A DNA stretch of 64,000 bases from Tolypeutes matacus (Eukaryota > Chordata > Mammalia > Cingulata > Chlamyphoridae), in contig JAKSZT010054304.1 of the NCBI GenBank assembly GCA_026826555.1, positions 36,015,424 through 36,079,423 of the forward strand, written 5' to 3'. The translations under genes and the position numbers were made by a program. This document shows, piece after piece, positions 12,306 to 23,015 of this stretch (the stretch's first letter is position 1; each line of letters opens with the position of its first letter). The notes under the pieces were generated by a model. It searched no databases, was not told the origin of the DNA, and saw only the letters and a program-made list of their open reading frames with translations.

Positions 12306-12754
12306 CAATGTGGTGATTAGCTTCATTTGTTAACTTAGTCAGGTAATAGTGTCCACCTGTTTGGTCAAGCAAGCATTGTCCTGAAGTTACTGTGAGGATA
12401 TTTTGTGGGCTTACATCATCAGTAAATTGATTGCCTTTATGGCTGATTAAGTCTGTAGTCAACTGAAGCAATTGCCTTCATAAGACATGTGTCATCAGCC
12501 AAAGGCCTTAACAGGAGAAGTGAAGATTTCAGCAGTCAGAAGAGAGAACTTCCATCTCTACTTCAGCCAGCCAGCTTCTCTTTGAGAATTCATCAGAATC
12601 TTCAAAGGACTTCCCAACTTGCAGTGTGCGCTACAAAATTTGGACTCATTCATCCCCACAGTTGGATGAGAAAATTTTATAAAATCTCATAATATTTACA
12701 GATAACTCCTGTCAGTTCTGTTTCCCTAGAGAACCCTGACTAATAGAGTCAATG
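12306..12754 (+). mobile_element. ERV-L-type solo LTR (MLT2-like)
   Basis: The LTR body is 12311-12749. It starts with TGGTGATTAGC and ends in a segment reading CCCTAGAGAACCCTGACTAA, a 3' end I associate with MLT2 LTRs of ERV-L. A 5-bp direct repeat CAATG flanks it (12306-12310, 12750-12754), as expected for ERV-L integration. No internal sequence or second LTR is nearby, so it is a solo LTR. The family name is from recognition only. Confidence 0.72.
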
Positions 12755-13519
12755 AATGGTATGATAACTAATGTAAAGTAATTCTGATTTGTTACTGGAC
12801 TCAAAGGTACTACTAGTCACAAAAGAGATTGAAATGGAAATAAAGAATGATGTTCTACTTTAATTTGGGTTCTGTCTTTTTATTTTATGAATATTTTATA
12901 GGGAAAACTCACTTTGTAGGTGAGTAAAACTGAATAACCTAATTTATTTTAGTATTTTTCATTGAATTTCTAATCAAGTCAAGATGTGAGAATATTTTAC
13001 TGCAGAAAGGTACTACTGCTTTTGGTATTTTTTGAAAGTTAATCTTGGGTAGAATGCTTTTCTAACTTTTAATTAGAACCTAAATAAGTTAGGCAAATGA
13101 CAAAATATAAGACATATCAAACATAATTAAAATGTCTCCTTGTGATCCATTTCTGTTTTTATATCTTTATTAATTTTGCTATTCATATTTTCTCCAAATC
13201 ACCCATGTTATAAGGATCTCTAATTCTTAGCAAGACCCATATAGTATATTCGTATAATATTAAAATCTACTTAACTTAATGTTTCTCATTTTAATGTTAT
13301 TGAAATGTTTCTTTCTTTTAAAATATTTAAAATAGTTTATTTCTTCTCTTTTGTGTTTGATAGTTTAGACATACTCTTGAAGCTCTTAGACCTAAAAGTT
13401 GTCCACAGTCAAACAAAAAATGGAGTCAGAGTCTATTTATATTCTAACTTGACCCTTCAATGTGACCTTTGGCAAAATTTAGATCACTTTTTATTTCATT
13501 GATCAATTTGTGTATATCT
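12755..13519. other. Unassigned AT-rich sequence
   Basis: Nothing recognised between the ERV-L-type LTR and the next L1. The short open frame at 13305-13502 is hydrophobic but shows no family resemblance. Confidence 0.45.
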
Positions 13520-15166
13520 ATACCAAAAAATTAACTTAAAATGAATCAAGGACCTAAATATAAAAGCTACAACCATAAAACTCCTAGAAGAAAATGTAGG
13601 GAAGCATCTTCAAGATTGAGTGGTACAAGGAAGCTTCTTAAAACTTATACCCAAAGCACAAGCAATGAAATAAAAAAAATAGATAAATAGAACCTCCTCA
13701 AACTTAAAAACTTTTGTTCTTCAAAAGACTTTGTCAGGAAAGTAAAAAGGCAGCCTACACAATAGGAGAAAATATTTGGAAACCACATATCCAATAAGGG
13801 TTTGATATCAATTTTATATAAAGAGATCATATAACTCAATGACATAAAGGCAAGCAACCCTATTAAACCATGGGCAAAAGACTTGAGTAAACATATTTCC
13901 ATAAAGGAAATACAACTGGCAAAAAAACACATGAAAAAATGTTCAACATCACTAGCTATGAGGGAACTGCAGATCAAAACTACAATGAGATACCATTCCA
14001 CACCCTATAGAATGACCATTATTTTAAAAACAAACAAACAAACAAAAAGACAGAAAACTACAAGTGCTGGAGAGGATGTGGAGTAATAGGAGCACTCCTT
14101 AATTGTTGGTGGGAATTTAGAATGGTACAGCCTGTGAGGAAGACAATTTGGCAGTACTGCCGTATGATCCAGTGATCTCATTACTAGGAATATATTCAGA
14201 GGAACTGAAAGCAAGGACATGAACTGATACATGCAAATCAATGTTTATAATTACATTATTCACAATTGCTTAAATTTGGAACCAGCCCAAGTGTTCATCA
14301 ACCTATGAATGGATAAACAAACTGTGGTATATAGATACACAATATAATACTCTTCAGCAGTAAGAAGAAATGAAATGGGGATGCATATGACAACATGGGT
14401 GAACCTTAAAGATATTCTATTGAGTGAAATAAGCCAGACACAAAATGACAAATATTGTATGGTTTCACTAATATGAACTGCATATAATGAGTAAACACAC
14501 AGAGGTAAACTCTTGAGTATAGGTTAGTAGGAGATAGAATGTGAGCTGAGAATGGGAGCAGACGCTTAAGGTATTTAGACTTTTAGAAAGGTTTATTGTA
14601 AAAGTGTGGAAATGAATAGAGTGGATGGTAATACATTATAGTGAGTATATCTAGCACTGCTGATTTATAAAGATGATTGTGGTTGAAAGGGGTAGTCTGG
14701 GAATGTAAATGCCAATTGAATGGAAGCCATAGACTAATCTAGGAAATGTATAACATAATGATGAAGATTGTATTTAATAGTATAAATATAAGACTGTTCT
14801 TTTACAAAGTGTTAAGAATATGGCGATACACAGGAAAATTACAACTAATGTAACTTATGGGCATTAGGGTTAACAGTAACTTTGTAATATTTTGCAGCAA
14901 TGACAATGAAGATACTAAATCAATTCTAAAAGACAACAAGAGGGGGATATGGGATTTTTCTTGAGGAGTAATGAAAATGTTCTAAAATTGACTGTAGTGA
15001 TGAAAGCACAACTGTGATGAAAATGAGAGCCATGAGTGTACACCTTGAATAGATTGTACAAAGCATGGGACTGTAAAACACAGGGAATCCAGTAGTGGAA
15101 GATAGACCATGGTTTACAGAAAAAATATGAGAATGTTCCTGCATGAACTTCAACAAATACATAATA
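13520..15166 (+). pseudogene. L1 ORF2 C-terminus and 3' UTR, 5' part of an L1 split by a provirus
   Basis: Begins abruptly within ORF2 (5'-truncated). It parallels 5620-7370 through the ORF2 C-terminal region at 13880-14450 and the 3' UTR from about 14480. It is cut at the CTAA target (15167-15170) of the provirus and resumes at 23454. The reading frame is broken many times. Confidence 0.85.
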
Positions 15167-15170
15167 CTAA
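15167..15170. repeat. Proviral target-site duplication CTAA, left
   Basis: CTAA directly precedes the TG of the LTR and recurs at 23450-23453 directly after the other LTR. Four-bp duplications are usual for gammaretroviral integrases. Removing the provirus and one CTAA joins the L1 3' UTR. Confidence 0.88.
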
Positions 15171-16565
15171 TGTTGTAGCAGACTCAATGAAAACCCAAGC
15201 GGCACTCTCAGGAGCAGATGAACAAAGTTTTATTACGCGCAGGCTCAGAGGAGAGTCAAGTCTCCAAAAAAATCTGAGCCCCGTGTCTGTGTCTTGATTT
15301 TCATAAGTTTATATAGAAACTCTAAACGGGCAAATTCCTAAGCAAGCAGGCAGGCGGGGTTACAAAAGCAAAAGGAGCAACCACAACAAAAAATTACAAA
15401 CCACACTGAGAAACAGGACGACATGGATAAGTCTAATGAGCAAATTAAAAACCAGGAAGTGATGCAGAACATCAAACAACTAATCAAAGCTTTCCAAACA
15501 AATATCATGGACCAACTTAATGAAATGAAGGAAGATATTAAGGATATTAAGAAGACACTGAGAGAACATACTGAAGAAATTGTAAGCATACATAAAAAGA
15601 TAACAGATATGATGGTGATCAATGGCACAACCCAAGAAATCATAAGATGCTGTATTCACATAACAGCAGATTTGAACAGGCAGAAGAAAGAATTAGTGAT
15701 GTGGAAGACAATACATATGAAATCAAACAGATAGTAGAACAGATAGACAAAAAGGTAGAAAAAATCCAGCAGGGACTCAGGGATTTAACCAACAATACAA
15801 AACGCACAAACATATGTATTTTGGGCATCCCAGAAGGAAAAGAGAAGGGAAAGAGAACAGAAAGAGTGTTGAAAGAAATAATAGCTGAAAACTTCCCAAT
15901 CCTATTGAGAGAGATGGATGTGCAGATCCAGGAATAACAGTGCACCCTAAACAGTATAAATCCCAACAGGCCAACTCCAAGACATATACTTGTCAAAATG
16001 TCCAATGCTCAGGACAAAGAGAAAATACTCAAGGAAGCAAGAGAAAAGAGAACCATTACATACAAGGGAAGCACAATATGATTAAATGCTGATTTCTCAG
16101 CTTAAACCATGGAGGCAAGAAGACAGTGGTATGATATAGTCAAAGTACTAAAAGAAAAAAACTTCCAGCCATGAATTCTCTATCCAGCAAAACTGGCATT
16201 CAAAAATGATGGAGAGTTCAAAGTATTCACAGATAAACAGAAATTAAGAGAGTATGTCAATAAGAAACCTGCACTTCAAGAAATACTAAAGGAAGTTCTA
16301 CAAGTTGAAAGGAAAAAACAGGGGAGAGAGAGTTGTTAGCTTACCTTCCTAAAGCAGAGGGCTATTAGGGAGGAAAGGAGTCATTATCTGTTTGGAGTTG
16401 TAAATTCCAGTTGAAAAGGGGCAGGGAGGGAGTGCTTATCTTCCTAATGATGTGGATTCTAGGGAGAAAAGGGGAGGAAGGGAGAAAGGGACCCAGGGGA
16501 GTTTATTTTCCTGAAGCTGTGGGTTTCTCCTGAGGGGGGTTAGGGCCCCGTCACTTTCTTAAACA
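15171..16565 (-). mobile_element. 3' LTR of class I provirus, split by an inserted ORF1 fragment
   Basis: LTR sequence occupies 15171-15379 and 16335-16565, together about 440 bp, and is collinear with the other LTR at 23016-23449. On the minus strand it begins TGTTTAAGAAAGTG and ends GCTACAACA, so the TG...CA ends are intact. It contains a TATATAAA box and an AATAAA signal in the same places as the 5' LTR. The two LTRs differ by a visible set of substitutions and small indels, so the insertion is not recent. Confidence 0.92.
15380..16334 (+). pseudogene. L1/HAL1-like ORF1 fragment inserted in the 3' LTR
   Basis: The plus strand encodes in pieces an L1-type ORF1 protein. The coiled-coil region starts at MDKSNEQIKN (15423-15734). 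After a frame change comes a segment with the RRM-like word TNICILGIPEG and ENFP (15647-15937). The C-terminal domain ends near ALQEILKEVLQ (about 16275-16310). There is no ORF2, no 3' UTR and no A tail. The 32101-33225 antisense element encodes the same type of ORF1. An ORF1-only body recalls HAL1 ('half-L1') elements, but the missing tail leaves the mechanism open. No TSD is visible. Confidence 0.75.
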
Positions 16566-16578
16566 TCCCCCCCCCTTT
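16566..16578 (-). promoter_or_regulatory. Polypurine tract of the provirus
   Basis: On the minus strand AAAGGGGGGGGGA directly precedes the TG start of the 3' LTR. This is the expected site for plus-strand DNA priming in a retrovirus and fixes the LTR boundary at 16565. Confidence 0.88.
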
Positions 16579-16652
16579 GATGTCCTTATAATTTTTTATG
16601 TGGCATCATCTGCTAACATAGGGATTTTTCTGTAGTCCCCAATGGCTGATAT

Positions 16653-17520
16653 TTAACACAAGGCATCACTTGGTGTTTTAAGGCATTTAAGTGGGAAGTG
16701 ATATATTGTGTTAGGTACCATAGAACGCATGGCCCTTAAGAGGAAGAAGACTGAGGCTATTACTGGCATGAATGGCAAAATCCAGGAAAGGAGATACTGG
16801 AAGTAGTTCCTGTCGGCAGATACCTGGTATACATGGTTTAAGCGGTCTTTGGCTCGTTCTTTCAGTAGGGCCACCTTGTCTCTAACTATCCTTGAGGAAT
16901 TTGCATAGAAACAGCATTCTTCCCCCAGGGCCTGGCAGATCCCTCCTGAACCTGTGGTGAGCAAGTCTAATCCTCTCCTATTTTGTAAAACCACTTCTGC
17001 CAACAAGTCTATCTGGTCTTGCAACCCGTTGAGAGCCCCCAATATTTCTCTGAGGTCATTTGATGCTTCCTGTGCTAGGGTTTGTAAGCCCTCCTGACCA
17101 ACTGCGAGTGAGGCCCCTGCTACTGTTGTGCTCCCGACTACTCCTGGTCCTAAGAGTATCTGAATTGCCTATATTGCTAGTTTGGCTCAGGATAGCTTTC
17201 CAGGCAACTCATCTCTATACACTGAGAACAATGGTACTGGCTAAGCCAGGTAAAAAATGCCCTGGCCATCCTGGGATAGGCACCAGTAGGCATTGGTGCC
17301 ACAGACCAAGATGATGGAGTTTGCGGCACATTGGTCAGGCTAAGTGAGTGGGCGGGTGGTGTTACATTTAGCCCTTCCAAGAGGGAGGATGAGGATGGTT
17401 GAAGGAGACATGGTAGTTATGTTTTTACAGTTAGCCAGCTTTCCCGGGGGTTCAGTTATGTGGACTGGGAGGGGCCTGGTCCCCGTCGCAGAGCTGTCAT
17501 GGGTCATCCAGGAGCAGCCA
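16653..17520 (-). pseudogene. env: Class I ERV env: short SU remnant plus TM subunit
   Basis: From about 17520 down to 17172 the minus strand shows scraps of the surface-subunit C-terminus, with stops. From 17168 to 16653 one frame stays open for about 171 codons and covers the TM subunit. In order it has a Gly/Ala/Val-rich fusion-peptide-like start, a heptad region, the LQNRRGLDLL word at about 16988-16959, a C-X6-C-C motif (16937-16911), a membrane-spanning stretch near 16810-16735, and a short tail. This layout is that of gammaretrovirus-type TM. No ATG or signal peptide is in this frame, most of SU is missing and stops lie upstream, so no functional envelope can be made. Confidence 0.88.
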
Positions 17521-20500
17521 AATTCCTTCGGGAGTTCGGCTTCCCCCTTCTCTCTTAGCCCATTCCTGTTCTTCCCGGGTATAGCTTGGTTGATTAGTCT
17601 CTTGTCCTAAGAGGGACAGCTCTGGTGTCAATTCCAGGACTCCTTTTCCGTGGGTTCCTTCAGCCACTTGCCGAGCTGCTTTGTCAGCTGTTTCCTTGGG
17701 TGACCATGTCCATTCCTTTCTGATGTCCCTGGCAGTGGATGATGGTGACTTTGTCTGGTTTCCAGATTGCTTCTAACAGTTGGAGGATTTCTTCTTTGTT
17801 TTTGATTTCCTTTCCCCCTGCAGTTAGGAGACCTCTTTCTTTATAAATTGCCCTGTGGATATGAACAGTAGCAAATGCTTACTTAGAGTCAGTGTAAATG
17901 TTTATCGCTTGCCCGGTGGCTAGCTGCAGGGCTCGGACCAGTGCCCAGAGTTCTGCTCGCTGCGCAGACCATCCCCATGGTAGAGATGCTGCTTCCACCA
18001 CCCGTTCGGCAGTGGTGACTGCATATCCTACAAGCTTTTCCCCGTTTTTAACAAAACTGCTCCCATCTGTAAATAGTGTCTGATCTGGGGAAGGGAGCAG
18101 TTTGTCTTGGAGGTCGGGGCGACTGGCATAAACTTCCTCGGTGACTTCAACACAGTCATGTTCAGGAACCCCTTCCTCTTCCAGTAAAAAAAGTGGCAGG
18201 GTTTAGACTTTGCACTGTTTCTATTGTCACTCTGGGGTTTTCACAGAGTAAACCTTGGTAATGTGCGAGCCGGGGATTCAATATCCACCGACGCCCATTT
18301 GAGTACATTAGGGCAGGACTGTGGGTGGCACCATAACATGAATAGCCTGTCTGAGGGTTAATTTGTCGGCTTCTTTGACGAGGGTTATGGTTGCTGCCAG
18401 GGCTTTCAGGCAGGGCTGCCACCCCGCAGCCACGGCGTCCAGTTGCTTGGAGAGGTAAGCAATGGGTCTTTGCCAGGGGCCGACTGTTTGTGTGAGAACC
18501 TCCAATGCTACTTTGTTCTTTTCATGCATTGTATTAGTCAGCCAAAGGGGTGCTAATGTGAAATACCAAAAATGGATTGGTCTTTATAAAGGGTATTTAT
18601 TTGGGGTAGAAGTCCACAGATACCAGGCCATAAAGCATAAGTTTCTTCTCACCAAAGTTCATTGCCACGTGTTGGAGCAAGATAGCTGCCGACGTTTGCC
18701 AGGGTTCAGGCTTCTTGTGTTCCTCTCTTCCCGGGGCTGTGTTTCTCTCCGGGCTTAGCTCCTGTTTCCTCCAGAAGCTCAGCTGTAGACGATCGGGCAA
18801 ATGGCTTGCTTCTCTTCTCCTGGGGCCTTCTTTCTAACATCAAAACTTCTTCTCAAAAGACTGCTTCAACTGTCCTTTGCCTTGCCTTTTATATTCAATT
18901 CCCCACCCACCAAGGGGTGGGGCTCAATGCCCTAATCCTAACCTAATCATGCCCAGATTAACAGATCAGTTTACAAGCATGATCCAATTATATTTTTGGA
19001 ATTCATAATTATATCAAATTTCCCAAAGGCCACATGCATGAACGAATTAAGTTTTGAGTTACATCCGGGAGCCCCAAGGCAGGGGCTCAGCCGAGTTGTC
19101 TATTGATGTTTTGAAAGGCCCCCTATTGAGCTTCTCCCCAGGCAAGGGCTTCTTTTTCTGGACCGGTCAGAACTTGGTAAAGGGGTTTGGCCATGATGGC
19201 AAACCCGGGAATCTAGATGCACCAGAACCCTGCAGCCCCGAGGAACTCACGAAGCTTTCTTTTTGTGGTGGGGGTAGGGATAGTACAGATCACTTTCTTT
19301 CGTTCGGGTCCAAGCATCCGGTGCCCACGTGTGATGCTGAACCCCAGGTACTTGACCTGCTGTTTACAGATCTGAGCATTTCTCCAAGATGCTTTGTACC
19401 CAGTCTGCATTAGAAGTTGTAGGAGAGTCTGGGTCCCTCTTGAGCAGTACTCTTCCATCTCACTGGTAAGTAGGAGGTCATCTATGTATTGTAAGAGGGC
19501 ACACCTGCAGTCCTCCTGGGGGTAGGTGGCCATATCTGTTGCCAAGTCTTCCCCAAAAAGGGTAGGGGAGTTTTTGAAGCCTTGCAGGAGCCAGGTCCAG
19601 GTTAGCTGAGTTTTCTGCAGGGTTCTGGGAGCTTTCCATTCAAAAGCAAACAGAGGCTGGCTTGGGGGGCCAGCCACAGGCAGAAGAAGGCGTCTTTCAG
19701 GTCCAGGCAAGTGACCAGGTGGTTTCAGGCAGCAACTGTCCTAGCAAAGTGTATGGGTTGGGAACAACCTGATGTAAGGTGACAGTGGCATTATTAATGG
19801 CTTGTAAATCCTGCACTGGTCAATATCTGGTCCCATCTGGCTTTTTACTGGTAATAATGGGGTGTTCCAGGGTGACTGGCACTCGATTAGGATTCCCTCT
19901 TTTCTCAGGTGATCTATGTGTTCGACCATGCCCAAATTGCACTTCATGGAGGATTGGATACTGCCTCTGCCGGACCGGGACCACTCTAGGCTTCAGGTCA
20001 ATGATGATGGGTGCATGGTTCCGTGCCATTCCTGGTGGGTTTTTTCCCACCCAAACCTGGGGGAAAAGTTCCAGCAGTTTTCCCGGATTCTGACCTGAAC
20101 TTTCTTCTGCATGAAGTCTTCATTCTTCACTTTGTACGGTGATGAGGAGAGTTAGGCCCATCCTGAGGCTTTAGCTTGCTGGTCTTTCAGGTTTGAAGGT
20201 AATCTGGCTCCCAGTTTGGTTAAGAGGTCCCTACCAAGCAGGGGAACTGGACATTCAGGCAGGTACAGAAATTCATGAGTTACTTCGTGGCCACCAAGCT
20301 GGCAAATTCTTCACTGGCAAAATGGCTGTTGGCTAAACTGGTCTCCAGGTGCTCCTATGATTTAGTGGTTTTTCCATTGAAGGGGATGATGGAGGTTGTG
20401 ACCACAGAATATTCAGTGCCAGTGTCCACCATGAAAATCATTGACTGGCCCCCAACTTGTAATTTGACCATGGGCTCATGGGGGCCAAGTTCCAGTGAGC

Positions 20501-20590
20501 CCAGTCACCCCTATTTAGGGTTGAGCCCTGCCAGCCTGATCAGATGGTCTTGGGGCTAAGGTTAGTATTTCCCTCTGGGGATGTTCCCTC
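17500..20590 (-). pseudogene. pol: Class I ERV pol: protease, RT, RNase H; integrase absent
   Basis: Minus-strand pol in several frames. The protease shows VDTGTEYSVV, with the D-T-G active site at 20418-20426. RT begins near 20050 with a stretch containing [11 protein letters not shown]. Its catalytic Y-I-D-D is at about 19477-19488 in a 165-codon open stretch (19213-19710). RNase H keeps FTDG (about 18062-18073), QRAELWAL and YTDSK, followed at once by a stop (17879-17881). The RNase H-integrase linker continues to about 17510 and then joins env; no integrase zinc-binding or D,D-35-E region exists. An ERV-L-type LTR interrupts it at 18540-19032. Frameshifts and stops are many. Confidence 0.9.
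18533..19039 (-). mobile_element. ERV-L-type solo LTR nested in proviral pol
   Basis: The body is 18540-19032. Read on the minus strand it starts TGGCCTTTGGG and ends GGCTGACTAATACA, the type of 3' end seen in ERV-L LTRs. CATGCAT occurs on both sides (18533-18539, 19033-19039). Across the insert the pol frame is continuous (a segment ending near 18529 resumes at 19040), so this is a clean integration into the provirus. The first 90 bp on the plus strand resemble those of the LTR at 62979-63629, so both belong to one family, here about 490 bp long. Confidence 0.83.
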
Positions 20591-20599
20591 TATGTGCCT

Positions 20600-22075
20600 G
20601 AGTCTTTTGGGGGCACTCATTTTTCCAGTGTCTACTTTATTTGCAGTAGGCACATTGGTCTTTGGCTAGGGGCACTCTTCTGGTGCTTGTCCTCCCTTTT
20701 CAATGTGGGCCTTATCATCTGGTGGGGTTGGGATTTCCCAAGGCTGCTGCCAGTAGGGAGGCTTGAAGTTTTATTTGCTTCTTGACTTCTCATTCGGCAG
20801 CTTCATCTCGATTGACAAATACTTTGTTGGCGATTTCAAGGAGTTGAGAGATGTTTATGTCCACAAACCCTTCTAATTTTTGGAGGTTTCTTTTAATGTC
20901 CGTTGCTGCCTGCACAACAAAGGCGGCATTCACCATCCTCTGGTGTTCTGGAGCTTCTGGGTCAAAAGGGGTATAGATTCTGAAGGCCTCGCAAAGTCGT
21001 TCATAGAAATCTCCTGGAGATTTACTGGGCTTTTGAGTAACTAAAGTCGTCTTTGTCATGTTTGTGGGTCATTTTGCTCCTTCTCAGACCCCTCAAAGGA
21101 GTGCTTCCCAATATTGCTGGAGTGCAGCTTGTCCCTGATCAGTGTGAAGTCCCAGTTCATCTGGGCCTCTGGTGCCGCCTCTCATGCCCAGCCTTCCGGG
21201 TTTAAGATGCCAGTAGGGGCCTGCTCCTGCAGCCACTTTTGGGTTTTCATCAAAATCCATCATCTATCCTCTGTATTAAACAAAGTCAGGAAGAGTTGGC
21301 AGCAATCATCCCAAGTAGGATGATGGGTTTGGAAAATGGATTCCATGAGTTCAATAAGGGCCCAGGGCTTTTCGGAGTAGGAGGAGGTGTGGTGCTTCCC
21401 ATTTAAGAGGTCTGTAGTTGTGAAGGGCTGATAGTATAAAACAGACCTCCCATGTAGGATGGTCCCATCCTCGCCAATCTGGGCTGGACCCTGTGTTTCA
21501 CAGAGGGGCATCTGTAACATGGGTTGTGCCAACTGGAGCCTCCTTGCTATTGGGGTTCCAGGGCTTTCCTCAGAGGGGGTCAATGTTCCCGGAGGGACCG
21601 AAGGTGGGGGTGTTTCTGGGAGATCTGCCTGCACTCCCGGGCTAGGAGGAGAAGCTAGAGCAGCTGGAGCGTATGGTGGTAGTGGTGGGGGTGGGTGGGT
21701 CCTCCTCTGAGCGCCCTTGATGAATGATTGGCTTCTGGAGTCCCATTCCCTGTGCAACTAAGACCCTGTTCTGTCCCTTTTTTCCAACGCACAATAGAAC
21801 CCAAGTGGGCAGAGTCTGGGCTATCTCTAACCAAGAGTCGATGTAGGGAAACCGATTGGGGTGGCCAGGAGTTCCTGTGATAACCAGCCACACTGTTTGT
21901 CCCTATTCAGGGTCCCTTCCAAGGGCCAGTCAATGTTAAAAGTGGGCCACTCTACTTCACATAAGGTTCAGAGGGTGCCAGGGTTCATCCGGATGCCATA
22001 ATCTCCAGAAAAACCTTTCTTGAAATTCTTGAGCATGCAGTTTAAGATGGTAGGTTTTGACTGTGATGAGCCCAT
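20600..22075 (-). pseudogene. gag: Class I ERV gag
   Basis: The minus-strand ATG at 22073-22075 opens with MGSSQSK, a myristoylation-type matrix start. Matrix sequence follows to about 21700, then a proline-rich segment (21757-21600), capsid N-terminus (about 21450-21260), and capsid C-terminus with the conserved block around SPGDFYERLCEAFRIYTPFD (20940-21020) in a 90-codon open stretch (20790-21059). The nucleocapsid has a CCHC knuckle, C-X2-C-X4-H-X4-C, at about 20613-20652, broken by an in-frame stop (20637-20639) between the second Cys and the His. Several frameshifts and stops separate the parts, so no full-length Gag is possible. Confidence 0.88.
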
Positions 22076-22077
22076 AC

Positions 22078-22690
22078 CCTGCGTCAGTGGTGCAAAACAA
22101 ACAAGGGAAGGGGTCCCCTCTTTCAAGGCCACTCAGATGTCCTCCCGTCCGGGTCTCTAGCGAGAACTTCGGCTCGTATTGGCTAGGGTGCCTGGGCAGA
22201 GTTCAGGGTAGCTGTTATGCTGTATGACATAGCCACGGAAAACAGGTTAGGGGCCACACGGGCTCTGTAGCATAAAGCTTTGGAGTCACAGACTGGAATA
22301 ACAGAGGCAAGCCTCTGTTATCCTCACTCACACACATAATCATTCAGAAGTTACACAGTCCCTCCCTCATGAATTAACAGTAATAAGTCCACATCCTGAG
22401 TCAGTGGCGCAAAACAGATGAAGGAATGGGTTGCCTCTTCTGAGGTCATTCAGGTGCCCGCCTATCCGCATCTCTCACGAGAACTTCGGCTGGTCTTGGC
22501 TAAGGCACCTGGACAGAATTCAGGGTGGCCGTTATGCCATATGACATAGCCATGGAAAACAGGTTAGGGCCCACACGGGCTCCATAGCATAAAGCTCTGG
22601 AGTCACAGACTGGAATAAGAGAGGCAAGCCTCTGTCATCCTCACTTACACACCCAATTGCTCAGACTTTATGCAGTCGCTCCGACAGGGA
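22078..22690 (-). repeat. Tandem duplication (about 317 bp) in the proviral leader
   Basis: 22078-22394 and 22395 to about 22690 are two diverged copies of one segment: both contain CAGTGG-GCAAAACA, GAGAACTTCGGCT, GACATAGCCA, GAAAACAGGTTAGG and GGAGTCACAGACTGGAATAA in the same order. On the minus strand the array lies between the primer site and gag, and one edge is three bases from the gag ATG. This is the place where gammaretroviruses keep packaging and splice-donor signals. I do not claim a specific function. Confidence 0.85.
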
Positions 22691-22995
22691 TTGCCTTATT
22701 CTGTAATTTTGGTACTCAAGATTTCGGGAGGTGATCAGTTTCCCCTTCCGTCCAGAGATGGGCCTGATTGAGGACCTGGCACCCGGGACCTTAACTTTCC
22801 GGAGTCTTCTGGCACTGTTCAGTCCACCTCCTCACTGAATCAGGCCAGGTTGTGAGGATGTGGCCCTTGGGGACCATCTCAGAAGGAGGTCCCATCAAGA
22901 GGATGGGTGGCACCCACCTTGTTCACTTGGAGACTGCCATTGGCCACAACTGTCAGTCCCAAGCCAGAGGCACAACCGGTGTGCTTGGTTGGGCT
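22691..22995 (-). other. Proviral 5' leader between primer site and duplication
   Basis: Untranslated leader of the class I ERV on the minus strand. Small open frames here are short and not retroviral. No splice donor was assigned with confidence. Confidence 0.6.
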
Positions 22996-23013
22996 TTCCC
23001 AGTCAAGGAACCA
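22996..23013 (-). promoter_or_regulatory. Primer-binding site, tRNA-Glu-like
   Basis: The minus strand reads TGGTTCCTTGACTGGGAA starting two bases after the 5' LTR. It is complementary to a tRNA 3' end ending in ...GGAACCA and, by my recall of tRNA-Glu, differs from a perfect tRNA-Glu complement at about two positions. This would place the element near HERV-E-like primer usage. Confidence 0.8.
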
Positions 23014-23015
23014 AA

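Noticed and set aside
17060..21710. Plus-strand open frames across the provirus
   Set aside because: They are antisense to well-ordered gag, pol and env on the minus strand and show no protein family.
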